Source of the DNA: Paracentrotus lividus
Taxonomy: Eukaryota > Echinodermata > Echinoidea > Camarodonta > Echinidae
Assembly: GCA_940671915.1 (NCBI GenBank)
Contig: CALNVZ010003433.1
Span: forward strand, 35,045,724-35,109,723
Direction of reading: 5' to 3'
DNA: 64,000 nt
Shown here: positions 24,601-38,619 of the stretch, piece after piece
Position numbering within the stretch: position 1 is the first letter of the stretch
Layout: every line of letters begins with the position of its first letter
Position numbers and translations under genes: made by a program
Notes under the pieces: model-generated
Seen by the model: the letters and a program-made list of their open reading frames with translations, nothing else
Told to the model about the DNA's origin: nothing
Databases searched by the model: none

Positions 24601-27600
24601 AAAGCACTCATATGAAAGATTTCAAGAATAGAAAGTGAAAAGCACTCATAGAAAAGATTTCAAGAATAGAAAGTAAAAAACACTCATAGAAAAGATTTCA
24701 AGAATAGAAAATAAAAAGCACTCATAGAAAAGATTTCAAAAATAAAAAGTAAAAAGCACTTATAGAAAAATATTTCAAGAATAGAAAGTAAAATGCACTT
24801 ATAGAAAAGATTTCAAGAAAAGAAAGGAAAAAACACTCATAGGAAAGATTTCAAGAATAGAAAGGAAAAAAAACACTCATAGAAAAGATTTCAAGAATAG
24901 AAAGTAAAAAACACTCATAGAAAGGATTTAAAGAATAGAAAGTAAAAAGCACTCATAGAAAAGATTTCAAGAACAGAAAGTAAAAAACACTCATAGAAAA
25001 GATTTCAAGAATAGAAAGTAAAAAACACTCATAGAAAGGATTTAAAGAATAGAAAGTAAAAAGCACTCATAGAAAAGATTTCAAGAATAGAAAGTAAAAA
25101 GCACTCATAGAAAAGATTTCAAGAAAAGAAAGTAAAAAGCACTCATAGAAAAGATTTCAAGAATAGAAAGAAAAAAAAAACACTCATAGAAAAGATTTCA
25201 AGAATAGAAAGTAAAAAACACTCATAGAAAGGATTTAAAGAATAGAAAGTAAAAAGCACTCATAGAAAAGATTTCAAGAAAAGAAAGTAAAAAGCACTCA
25301 CAGAAAAGATTTCAAGAATAGAAAGTAAAAAACACTCATAGAAAAGATTTCAAGAATAGAAAGTAAAAAGCACTCATAGAAAAGATTTTAAGAATATAAA
25401 GTAAAAAGCATTCACAGAAAAGATTTCCAGAGTAGTAAGCAAAAATCCCTGGTAGCAAAGATTTCAAGAATAGTAAGTAAAAAGCACTCTCTCTCACCAG
25501 GTGGGTTTTGAGACGCTGTGTCTCCAGCACTGGGAGAAGAAATTAATCCAGGATCTTCAATGACTATAATGAGGTAAATCATAAGGGAAAACAATATAAA
25601 TAAGTAAACAATACAAAACAATCCAAATCAAATCATGCAAACATAAGATAATCTGAGGATGTTGAAGCAAACACTTGTAATAATGTTTTAGATGTTTGGT
25701 TTGTGTGCTTCATAGGATTTCATAATAATTTATGTTATTGAAAAAAAATGTGCATAAAATGCACAAGCCATGTTTCCTTTGAACAGCAGCTGCGAATAAA
25801 TCGTAATTCTCCTGTAAATATATCAGTTTTGATGACAAAGACTGTATTTTGTTCATTTAAATGTCAGAATTTGCAGTATCATATATCAGAATGTTCAATT
25901 GTGAACATATTATTTACTAACAAGCTATACTTACCTATATCTCTTCAAATTGCTATTCGTTGCCCAAAGTAGAATAGCCACGGCCAACAAAACGACTCGA
26001 AAAGAGTCTAACTGCCCTGAAAGCAGACGGGGAAACCCGTCACTTGCGCACGGGACTATATAACGCCTCTCCACACACGTCTACTTCCTCTTTCGTTCAC
26101 GTGAAAAACCAAGGAAGGGCGACGAACACAGGGAGGAAGGGAGGGAAGCTATAGGTAAGTATAGCTTTGTAGTAAATAATATGTTCACAATTGAACATTC
26201 TGATTTACTACACTGCGCATTATACTTACCTATATCTCTTCAAATTGCTAGATTACACAGAAATTCTGGAGGGTGGGAAAAAGGAAGCCCTTCCTAAAGG
26301 TCCACCAAAAAAACCTAGCTAAACATACCTAATTAATTCAAAACAAATTAGGAGCGTGAGGACACGACAGAACCGCAGATGCGATCTCTGTATCCTGACT
26401 AATCACATCAGATAAGTAATAAGACACAAAGGTATTAGGACTTGCCCAGTAGGCTGCCTGGAGGATCTTCCTCCATAGAAGTACCCTGGAAAAGAGCCCA
26501 AGAAGCCGAAATACCCTAGTGTCATGGGCTCTAACTGAGTCTGAAAGTAGGGCTTCTGGGCCCCCTGACTTGATACCCTGAACATCCATCGGGAAACAGT
26601 ATCTGGGCTAACCGGCCCGTGGGGTTCTACTGAACTAATAAAAAGTTGGCTGGATGAGCGAATGGACTTAGTTCTGTCAATGTACCACTTAAGCGCTCTA
26701 ACTGGACACCATAACCTATCTTCTGAGACAGTAGAGAATTTGCTAATTGATGGTAAAACAATTTGGCAAGGTTTAGAAGATTCTCTTGGTTCTTGGCAAG
26801 AAAACCTGCTTTAGGAATCAAACGAACCCTATCCTTTTCCCAACGGATATGACCTGACCTAACTGACAGAGCATGGAGTAGACTACGGCGTTGGCCTGAT
26901 GCTACTGCTATAAGAAAAGGACTGTCTTTATTGAAAGGTTAAGAAGGAACATTTATGCATAGGTTCGAAAGGAGACTTTGCTAGAGCTCGAAGGACTTTG
27001 GGAAGGTCCCACCTTGGATGAGTCTCTGCTTTAGGTGGTTCTGTAGAAAAATGATCTAGTTAGACGGGAGAGAACACTTGAATTAGAGACAGTCTCTCCG
27101 TTCCCAAACCTGTATGAATCGCCGCTATGGCTGATCTTATAACCTCGTATTGATGAAATAGATAAACTATCATCGAACAGAACAAGTAAGAAATCTGCAA
27201 TCTTACCTAAAGAGGCAGAGGTTGGATCGACCTGCAGACTGCTGCACCATCGGTAGTATCTCTGGAGTCTCGAATTATAAGTACTCCTGGTGGAGGATCG
27301 GAGGAATTGGGCGGCCATATCTGCTGCTCTCTCCGAAAGGCCTGCGTCCGCTGCCGATTTCCTGAAATGGGCCAGAGTGTTAGGCACAGTCTCTCTGGAT
27401 TGCGATAATAGGTTTCTGTCCCTGGTTGATTCAGAAGATTTAGCAACGAGGGGAGTGTTCTTTGGAGTCCCTGCAACAGGTTTGTTAGATTCGTGAACCA
27501 TGGTTTCCTCGGCCACCATGGTGCAATGAGAAGGAGGTGAGCCTCGTCCTCCCTCACCTTCTCCAGAACTTGCGCTATGATGGGAAAGGGCGGAAGGCGT

Positions 27601-30600
27601 AAGCAAGAATCCCTTTCCACGATATCGATAGAGAGTCTGTTGCGAAGGCTAGGGGATCCTGGTGTTTCGTGCAATAGACTGGAAGTTTGTTGTTCAGAAT
27701 TGACGCGAAGTAGGTCTATCTTGAGGTTGTCCGAATTGAGTGAAGTATTTTCATCGTTATTGAGCGATTTAGCTGCCATTCCGATGGGAGGTATTTCCCT
27801 CGCGACAGGAAGTCTGCAGGTAGTTGTCCTTCCCGCGGAATGTGACGAGCTATCAGAGTTATGCGCGATGATCCTGACACCACGAAAGGATCTCCATCGT
27901 TAGATTGCACAGAGTTCGTGATTTTGTTCCTCCCTCTCTGTTTATGTACGATACTACAGTGTTGTTGTCCGATTTTACTAGGACACAATGATTTGCAATG
28001 TGGGGTAGGAAGCTGCCCATTGCTAGTTGAACTGCTCTCATCTCGAGAACGTTGATGTGTTGGGCCGACTCTCTCGATTCCCATTGGCCCGAGGCTTCGA
28101 GGTTCCCATGTGAGCCCCCCAGCCAAGCTTTGACGCGTCTGTTGTCAGAGTGAGGGTTGGAATGGGCTTTTGGTCTTCTTCCCTGGTTTAAGAAGAGATG
28201 AGAAGACCAACTGCTGGACTGATTGACTTAATTTTGATGATAGTGGGATGGGATGGTCCTTGGAGTGGACGCTTGGTTTGAAGTGTCTCAAGAAATGCAG
28301 CTGAAGAGGTCTCGATGTGAAGTCTGCATTGTGGATGAGGGTCTATCAGGACTCGCGAGTAGACCTAGAAACTTGCCAATCCTCGGCAGATGCGAAGCAG
28401 GTGAGCAAGCCTCGCTCCCACTGCTAGAATTTTTTCACTCTGTGAGGGATGGCGTACTACAAGCATGGAATATTTATCCTGGCCCCCAGAAAGTCTGGAG
28501 TGGTCGTTGGCGTGAGCTTCGATTTCTTTTCGTTTCCATGAAGCCCAAGTCCTTGGCTAATTTGCATCACTATCTCTATATTGGACCTGAGGGTGGCTTT
28601 TGACGGGCCGAGAAGGAGCCAGTCGTCTAGGTAACAGAAGATTGTAATTCCTCGTCTTCTTAATTCTCCCGCAACTACTTGAATTAAGCGGGAGAAAATT
28701 CTTTGGAGCTGGTTTAGCCGCGAATGGGAGAGCCTTGAATTGGTAACAATGTTTTCTACCTTGAATCCCAAGTATCTCCGAGCTTCGTGGGCCATCGGGA
28801 TGTGATAATATGCATCTTGAAGGTCTATTGTACTGCCCATTCGTTGGATTTTATTAGGGCAGGAATGTTGAGAGAGATTCCATTTGAAGGTATGGTTTGG
28901 AGAAGCTTGTTTACTCTCTTTATTGAGTTGAGAACCCATGCGAAACCCCGGAAATGGGAATTGACAGATCCTTGGAAAGATTGGGTTGAACCTGAACTTA
29001 TTATGTCGAGAACAAACTTGTCGTGAGATATCTTCTCCCAGTTTTGAAGCCAAAGAGTCAGCCTCCCCCGACTGGGACATGATGGAGGGGGTTAGAACTA
29101 GTTGTAATTGATTGTCAAATACGCTGATCATCGCCAGGCCCCTTGAAAACAGTGCCTTGGGACTGGAACTGGGGCTGACGTCACGCCCCCCACTACGGGA
29201 GCCGCGATAGCTTTGTGACCTTCTGCGGTTGTCCCCTCCTCCACGCCTAGCGTTAGAGTCATTAGGGGGACGCGAGAAGCTAGGGAAAGAGGGGCCCTCT
29301 GTCTTCCGAAGGACTGGGCTGGTCCTGAGGACAAGAAGAAGACTTCTGTTTGTGCTGAGACTGAGTGGACTTTAGATCTATACTTATAGCCTGAGGAGCT
29401 AGATCTATTGCCGGAACTTAGCTTATAGAAAGTTTTGTCCGCCGTGTTACTTTCAGAAATGGTTTGATCGACACATCTTGAAATTTACCATTAAATAAAT
29501 CTTTACCTTCACATGGTAGTCTAGCCAAACATTTTGCAGCTTCCCGCTCGATGTTAAGAGCGCAGTCCACACGTTTGCTCCTTCTTAGCCTCGTCGTAAG
29601 TAGGGCTGATTCTGTTGCCTGTTCATACTGCAGGTCAGCAATCTTAGAAAGAGATTCAAGCACCGATTCTCTATCGCGTTGAAGTCAATCCTAGCTCTCT
29701 GCCTCCGTCAGGGCCGTAATCAGGCAGCCCTGATAAATTGCGAGACGCATACCATTGCGGCAGAGATGTCGATCGCGACAAATCCCTGTCGGTGCTGATA
29801 AAAGTGCGGCTGCGCAGGGTGTTGTATCTTGATTTCTTCGCCCCTGCATCGCCAACGCGAAAGGCTACGTCTGGGGACCGTGGGGGAGCACAGATAATTA
29901 TCAAAGTCCTGAGACGCGATTCTGTAATCCCTTGTCACCTCTCTACTCGCCGGTTTTTATCCAGAGCGGCGATTATCTAGTTTGTGGAAGCAAGACTTAT
30001 ACGGTCCGTCCATCTTTATTCCCGGCAGAGAATCTTCTCGATCTCCGAGTGATGATTTCAGTCAAAAATAGACTGCTGCTTAACGTCAGTCTCCGTGATC
30101 ATCTTCTTCGTCCGCCCGCAGTGTGGGCAATATATTAGAGAGAATTCTAGCTGCCCGATGGTACGGTCGTCAGTATGCACACTGAAATCCCGCAGTGCCA
30201 TCTGCGGCTGGTCACGTGGCGGTAATTTTGCGATTGTCCGTTAAGCGCTGGCTTGCCAATCATTAGGCGATCTAGCACTGTAATTTGCGATTGGTCCGTT
30301 AAGCCGCTGGCTTGGCCAATCATAGGCGATCTAGCACTCTGTGCGGACCTGTAAGGAGTGTGTTTCACTGGAAACTGAAGAATGAAGAGAAGTCTCTCAA
30401 TTTCTCGCCCCCGGAAGTTACGGCTTGGTTACGTTACTGGGTTGTGATAGCCGTACTCGGAGTCTGAATCCCCAACTATTGAAATGCTACCCGTCCTCTG
30501 GGGGTGAGGCGGACTCTCGTTCCGCCGCCTCCCTGGCCATGGTGATGGCGAGATGATAAATATTCCTAGTCTTTGTTGACTTGATAGTTTGGGACCGAGA

Positions 30601-33600
30601 TCCAAGGATCTGGGTCGGGGTGGGTAGATGGGCGGTTGGGTATTGGGAGGAGGCATGATACCTGAAGGGCTTTGATAATCCAGTCGCCCGCCTGAGCTGG
30701 GTCAGGGAGCGTAGTAAATTGGTGGGTCTTCGACTTTTAAGGTCACACTCGCATCCCTCGTGGACACCTCTTTTTTGTGAGGTTGAGGAGTTAACACTGC
30801 CCCTCTCAGGGGACTTATCCGACCCGATACCCGACATCATGGAGGTCGAAGGGTCGGTGATGGGTTTCCCAGCCGGATTTTTCGAGGGTTCAGTCCTCAC
30901 CTGTGCTGGTTGCTTCGTCAAAGGGGATTATTGGGCGTTTCTTTTGCCCTACCACCCTTATCCTGGGCCCGATTGATCGTTTTTTTGAGGGTTTATTCCT
31001 CGAGCTCGCCTCTTCAGAGGGAGGCGGAGTAGATTTCTCTGGCATTAGGATCGCCGAACTACTCTCTTTGGTCCCGGCATATCTTTGGCGATATTTTGGG
31101 GTGTAGGTTTGTCTTTAATATCTTAGCCGATTTCATATTCTTTTACTTTGAAGCGCGGCAACGAAAGAGGAAGTAGACGTGTGTGGAGAGGCGTTATATA
31201 GTCCTGCGCAGTGACGGGTTTCCCCGTCTGCTTTCAGGGCAGTTAGACTCTTTCGAGTCGTTTTGTTTGCCGGTGGCTATTCTACTTTGGGCAACGAATA
31301 GCAATTTGAAGAGATATAGGTAAGTATAGCGCAGTGTAGTAAATCACATGATAACCAGATTTTCTCTATTCAAATGACTGCTTCAACTCTGATAAAATAA
31401 AACAAGCATTTTAAACAATCAAATTAATGTTATTTCTATAATACAAAACAATCAAATATGGAGGGTAAAAAAGTAAAGGTAACAGAGAGGATATGGATAA
31501 ATATACATCGTTGCATGGAGGGCAAAATTATTTTAAATCAGCTCTTCCTATTATCCTCAACATTTTATACAACTGAATAAAACAATTCTTTAATCATAAG
31601 CAGTATCTTTACTCTAAACATGGATCTGAATGCTAAGTAAAATAACAAAGATATGTGGGAAAAACCCCTAAAGGGAAGAGTGTAGTGGTGGCCTATTGCG
31701 TTGAAGAAGGATGTAAGCTCTGTGTCAACATATTAAGGTTTTAGGACTTTCTGACCTTCAGCAGATTATATAAATAAATAAACTGGGTCATATTTGTAAT
31801 AAACTCTGCAATTTTCAATTTTACAATTTTGATGAAAAAATTGTAATACATCAAGATCTACATTAAGATTAATCCTGTTTGTACTCAATCATCATTAGTA
31901 TGACCTCATGAACCCTGCACAAACAAATAAAAATCAATTTTTAGATGGAAATCACTCAGAATCTCTTTAAAGTTTAATGGCAATGTCAAGGATACTTAAT
32001 AAAAGGAGCTTCTTTAACAGTGTTCACACTAGAGCCAAAATCGTCACTGTTAATACTATGATTGCAAATCTGACGATCTAAAACACTGACCATGTATATG
32101 CACAAAAGAAAAAAAAGAAAATATTTGTAATTAGCACTGCCTGGCATGTTTCTACTCATTAACACAGCAAAAAAAAAGTTAAATTAATCCGCTAAAATAT
32201 GATTGCAATCATGATTAAAATGACAAGTTATTCCTTGTGTAAAAGCCCTCTCATTTCCATTAAGAAAAAATGCAGTCTAGAACCTGGTGGTTGTCTGTTT
32301 ATTTGTTACTTCAATTATTCATTGCCTGTCCTAGTTCTACAAAATTTTACAAAGAGGAAAATATTTATGTCATAATGTATTTCATAATGCATTTTTTTTC
32401 CTCAGTAATTGGGAAAATTTGACCTACAACTTCACAACTCATTAAAAGGAAGGTAGCTAGATAAATGAGAGTGGGCTAATGGACAATGAATTAGCATATA
32501 TTTTATGAAGTTTCTTGTAGTTGTAGTTATACTTCTTGAGAGAGATAGAGGGAAAGAGAACAAAGGGGGGGGGGGCAGAGAAAGAGAGAGCGGACAGGTT
32601 AATAAAACAGTAGTTTATACATGTACATGTAGACCATTTCATTATTCAGTCCAGGTTAGGACTTGGGACAGTGTCAAAAGAAATCTTTGTAAGTTAATTA
32701 TTCTGTTTTTAAATGAAATGTACAAACGCTGTTACAGCTCAAAAATGTCCATTCATATGCAATCAATAAATTTGAATGAATACAAAGACCTATTGAGGGA
32801 AGGCTTTCTCTCAATATCGAGCTCCCCCCTCCCTCCCTCTCTTGACCTCTCACGTCATATTCACACAATACATCTATTTAGTAGTATTATCTTGTCATGA
32901 ACATACAACCCGCCATCTGTCCTTTCATAAAATCACTTTTAGGATGAGCTAAAATGACAAGCTAAACATCTGTTATCTCAGCGCTCCATACTGCTTCGAT
33001 AGATAAATTATCCTATTCAGCAATTTTCAATGAAACTCATCTTCACTGGGCAAAACTAACAATAGCTAAACCAAACATTCGGAGCGGCTCCCTCTTTCCA
33101 TTGATCTCAAATGGCGTTATGGATTTTGATATTGATAAGATAAGATCTTTTTTTTATGATATCTTGTTATTAATTGTAAAAGTAATCGTTGCGATATAGG
33201 AAAATGTAACAAAGAAGCTGAAATATGTCTTTAAAGTCATAAATTCACATGCCAGCAGAAAAATCATTGAATATATTCCTTTTAAATTGTGTGTGGCTAA
33301 ACATAATTTTTTTCATTTCACAAAGTTAGGTTTAAGGCAGAGTAATAAAATGTAGCACTAAGAGATAACAGAGAAAGAAGAGAGAGATAGTGAGAGACAG
33401 GTGACAAAAATAAGTAGCAAATGTACAAAAATAAAAGAATAAAAGATGTGGGAGAAAAGGTGAGAAAACAGAGAGAAAGGGAGGAAGAATTACCTTTAGA
33501 AAAGGAGATGGAAATACAGTAAAGTGAGGAAAAGAGCGATGAAAATAAACCTAATGAAAGATGCAGTAATGCAGACAAAAAGGAAAAGATAGTGACGGAG

Positions 33601-35520
33601 TGAGAGATGAGTACAGAACGTGAGGAGTGAAGTTAAGAACAGATGCTCCAGGATTTCAGCACACAAACGCAACAGCCGCTGATGCCATCCAATGGATGAG
33701 GGGCTAACATTCCTCTCATGTTTTCAATTGACTCAAAACTTTCATGTTGAAATCTAAAACAAATGTTAGATTGCAACTTTGATGACCCTTAGCTAATACA
33801 TGACATAAGCGGAAGATTGTGCTAGTGTCTAAGATCAAACCCTTTTCCATTATTAAATATTATTTTCCCCAAATCTAATGTAATTACACCTCTACACCAG
33901 ACGAAAAAAAAATCTAAATTAAATCTCAAAAGCAGTATGAATTGACACTACTCTGTATAAATATTATAAATCAACATGGCATTGCTTGAGCTAGATTATT
34001 ACAAGGAGAAGGTTTGAATACGAAGACTAAGAGCATGACGATGATAACATTAAACACAAAATTAGGATTGGGGTAAGGCAATTCGCTGAACTAAATTGAT
34101 CTTTGTTTGGCTATGAACATGTGGGGCTAATTTACAGCTTGGTGTAAATATGTTAACTGTTTTATACAAATAGCTGGAGTACATTGATAGATGGTTATCA
34201 TGAGGTATGTGTCTACCGTCTGTCAGTCATGTAAATGTTAAAGGCACACGGAAAGATGTATGACGTTAGGCCTCGTCAACACAATGTCAATACCTTTAAT
34301 GTCCGAGTTATCATTATGTTCCTTATAATACTAGTACTAGTAGTACAATGGGTGCTGTAAAGCTCTGTATCTGTTTCTGAAATAGCATGTTCTATTAAAG
34401 AACCATTTTCATATTACGTTACACCTTCAAGCGCCCCTTACCACTTTCTTCATTTCATCAACACTATCCAACGACTACCCAACCCCACCACCCGAGAACT
34501 GCCAACAACCCAACCATTACCCCACCACTGCTAACAAGAATCCCAACCACTACCACCATCCCTTTCTACCATAAACCCCGGTATCACATCTAAAATGGCA
34601 CCTTTACATCTTGCATCTCTTGCCCTTTGAATGCTCACAAGTTTGGTTTGTTTCTTCAGTCAAACAATAGACTGTTTGAGAATGCACCATCTATGTTATG
34701 TTCAGATGTATGGGACAGGCCTCGTTAACTGATGTATCAACAACTATAAGGTCAAAATTATCATTATAATACAAAATGTGTGGCATAGCTCTGAAGCCTG
34801 GCCTCTAGCTTCATCCGCTCTTGACAAGACGAAGCATCAGTGCTCACACTCCTCTAATACCACTACCAAGATCATTTTAACTATTCAATCTCGTCATCAT
34901 AATCACCATTATGATCACTATCCTCATCACCACTGTGACTACTGAATTCGAATTGCAAAAGTTACAATATTGCCATCACTGTCAGACTACAACCAATATC
35001 ATGAACCTTTACCCACTGATACAATATAAAATAACATAGCTACATATTTATCGAATTGAAGTGAAAAAAAAAAAAAAAAAAAAAGTGTGCTAAATTCAGT
35101 AACTGATGTACATATTGGCTCTGTAATAAACATGTCATAAACCCAACATCTTCATTGCCTGAATTCATCGTTGATCGTCCTATTCGTATTCATAAAAAAA
35201 CACTTTACGTAATAAGGTGGCAGCGGGGGGATTTGAACCCACGCCATTGAAATGACCACCACAGTCACCACTGTCACATCACAAAGTTCATCATCATTAC
35301 CATCTGTGTCACTTTCACCAGCATCATCATCACCACCACCATCATCATCACCATCACCATGATGATCATGATAATCATCGTCAACAATGACATCATCATC
35401 AACAACACCATCACCATCATCACCACCATCATCATCATCATTACCATCACCATCATAATAAGCATCACCATCACCTTCACCATCATCATAACTATCACCA
35501 TCACCTTCATCATCATCATC

Positions 35521-35552
<32 letters not shown>

Positions 35553-38500
35553 CACCACCACCATTACACACTTCAGCACTATTTTCACCACTTTTGTCTG
35601 TCCCTTTTCCAGTATAAAAGCTTTTGACAATTAGATTGAGCAAATTCTTTCATAGCTCTGAAATATATGAAGTGACCTTAGTTTCTTTCAAAATACACCC
35701 TGAATTGAAATTTCTAAAAGATATATCCAATCTTCGTTAGTGTTCAAGTAAAGAGTAAGTAAGCTGCCTTGTCAAAATATTGGTCTCATTTACAATATAC
35801 CTCCATACAAACCTAGGAGATACCCAACTATTCTTTCACCCGTACCCAAAATAGATGGACAGGGCCTTAAACAAGACGTCACTTTTAAAAGTCAACGGAT
35901 GGCAGAGTTGAAGAGGAAGTGGAAACCCTATCTTGTAGGTCATTGGAAAGGGTTGTCATAAGATGAACTCGCTACAGTGACAGTCTGCCCGTCAAAATAC
36001 TTCCATTTTTTATCCCTGTCCCCATGTATCAATATTAGCTCCTACTACACTGCTCTTTAGTCTTTGAGCTCACATAAATTAGTATAATAATTCCATTCTG
36101 ATCTGATATGTATGATGGCATGAAATGACAATTTTTTTTAAAATTCCATTTTAATTGGGGCCGCAGAGCATTTTTGAAAGTGCAGGGGCTTCAATGGGGG
36201 GGGGGGGGGGGGGCTGAAAAAGTATAATTTGTGTTTTTAGTATTCTCGGGTTTCCAAATATACAAAATTGATTGAGCTGATTAAATAACTATTTTTTTTT
36301 AATTCAGAAATGCCTATGTTTTTGTCTACTATGAATCATATATTTATAAAACAGTACAAATATTGAAATTTGAATCTTAAATATTATTGAAAGTTCTCTG
36401 TAAATTGAGTTTTTAGTATAATTATTTATTAGGGTTTCCAAATGTACCAAAATGATTGAGCCTATCAAAGACTTGTTCAATCTGATCCAGGATGCCTCTG
36501 CTGACATCCTGACCTGATCTCATCACAAATAAACATTCTCTAGCATAGCCTAGATGACAAGGAGGACATCTTAGACTCTATTACATGTCATTAAAGACAT
36601 ATCATATCAGTCTCAAACTCCTGACCCCGGTAAGTCATTAAACAACCATCGAGAGAGACATCCTAAGCAGCCTCATCGCTGTGTTCAGCTCCACTCTTTC
36701 TATTACAAGGGTTTGAAGGGTTTGCCATAGCTCAGTCGGTAGAGCACCCATTTTTCTTTGCTCAATATTTTGTGTTATATATTTCTGGTCAGTTTTAGTC
36801 TTTGTTAATATTTAACTTTTTAAAGTTGTCTATTTTGAATAAGAATCACTCGGGGAATGGTAAGGGACGATACATGCTGGTTAATGTTCATTGTAAATTT
36901 TCTTTATTCCATAACATTTGCTTTGGCAACAATTTCTCTGCTGTAAATTTCATACTCTCATTGAATGACTAACCTTAACCATGGACTTAACACTATACGC
37001 TAACCTAAACCTGACATTATAGAACCATATTGCAACCCTAAATCTTAATTTTCGAAAAGTTACAGTCAGGTACAAATTGTTGCCGGAGTAAATATCTTGA
37101 CTATGTTTTGCAAGCATAGGCAATGGTCATAACTTAATTTGATTACATTAAAAAAAATTGACCGTTTTGAAGACTTACGATTAAAGCAATCATCATCGCT
37201 ATTGGTCGTAAGAGTCTGTAGCTGGCTGTTCGAGACTGTTCCTTTCATCCTACCTCAAAACCCTGGGATTTACTTGACTGTGCTTCATGTAAACACAAAC
37301 ATTCCAAACGTAACATTAACGATTGAGATGCGATTCCGCCTGGCTTAAACATAATCCTTGCATCTTGCGGACTTAAAGAGTACATATGACGGGCTGAGAT
37401 ATGTTTGCGAAATAGAAAATTTTAATTAATGTATGCACTTTAGGAAAATGTGTTTGAAATCTATGTACATAAAATAAAAAGATACTTTAGCACATGCGAA
37501 CAGAGGGAACATATATTGCCCTACTTTAGTATCAAACCAATTCTTAGCTATTAGCCACTAAATCAATTTACACCATCCCAGGGGAGTCTGGAAAAATATT
37601 AGGAATTCATAATCTACATACCCATGACATAATAGCAATAAGCAATTTATATAACACAACATACATTGTTAATTACTTGTTTACTACTTTATGGATATTG
37701 GAGGAAAAAAAGAGTGTTTTGGTGTTCTAATTGTTTTTTTTTTACGAACTTGACATTTTAATTAAAAGAGCAACTTGTGATGATGATGTGTAGAGAAAAC
37801 TCAAACTAATAAACTGCGATAGCTTATATTGCAAATCAGAAGTGACAGTAGACATCTAGCCCAATTTCCTAGCTCATCATTATACTATTAATCTTCTTTT
37901 TCACCTAAATATTAAGCTATGACTCAGGCAGTTACAATAAATTCCTCAATTATGTATTCATATGGTAAATCTACTAAAAGAATGATGTTTTACAAAGAAT
38001 ATGGTTGTACTTTTGTTCTGTTCCTCTTTAAAAATGCTTCTATGTTTCCTATTGTTAAGGGGATGTTGAGTCATGCTGGTTTTTCATTTCTGATTTATTT
38101 CTGATTTATTTATATGAACAACTATATAGACCAACAATGAATTGATTTGTGCAAAGTTTTCACCGTATGCATGGACCCATTGGCAAAGTTATTCTTGTGG
38201 TTTTGTAGTAACTAAGTTCCAGTAGTCGTTCGTGAGGGTATAAAATGCAGGCCACTTCCTCGAAAGATCAAACGTGCTGCCGCTCGGTCTAACGACAGGA
38301 GCGGATTTAACAAATGTCGGCAATTTGTATGATTAGAGAGGCTTTGAGAATTGTGGAGAAGTAAACATGAAAAGCCAAGAGATTTTACTCTATTCATGAA
38401 GTCTTTCCATTACTTCTAATACAATGTGGAAGTTCCTGATATGTTTAAGTATGATTTCGAATAAAATATGAAGCAAAATGGAGGGAGACAGGAAAAAGGG

Positions 38501-38565
38501 AAGCTAAGTTAAAATACAGACATGCTAAGCAATACAGTTAAGAAAAAGGATAATTTAGCAAAATA

Positions 38566-38619
<54 letters not shown>

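Larger units (their letters stand above)
25885..31346 (-). mobile_element. DIRS1-like tyrosine-recombinase retroelement, broken
   Basis: 5.46 kb element in the UNC5 intron, same orientation as the gene. Parts in minus-strand order: terminal inverted repeat (31346-31162), Gag-like region (about 30921-29130), reverse transcriptase and RNase H region (about 29131-27716), tyrosine recombinase region (about 27606-26338), internal complementary region (26249-26150), and the other inverted repeat (to 25885). Both ends share the 4 bp atca, with no longer target duplication, as expected of recombinase-mediated insertion. The coding parts are broken, by eye about ten times. The inverted repeats differ by about 3-4% over 170 bp, suggesting a fairly young to middle-aged copy. 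Confidence 0.88.

Noticed and set aside
24131-25490. Regularly spaced repeats resembling a CRISPR array
   Set aside because: The 38-bp units are contiguous with no unique spacers, in an intron of an animal gene.
25336-25621. Minus-strand frames running from the cassette exon into the minisatellite
   Set aside because: Read-through of the donor into repeat; the in-phase splice to 23234 explains the exon.
34200-34800. Possible duplication of a block with agatgtatg and ggcctcgt at about 34255 and 34707
   Set aside because: The match is short and patchy; not distinguishable from chance by eye.
35152-35643. 163-codon Asp-rich acidic frame on the minus strand
   Set aside because: A translation of the CAT trinucleotide repeat; frames in all phases stay open.
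36720-36752. tRNA gene
   Set aside because: Only the 5' half (D arm) is present; no anticodon or T arm follows.
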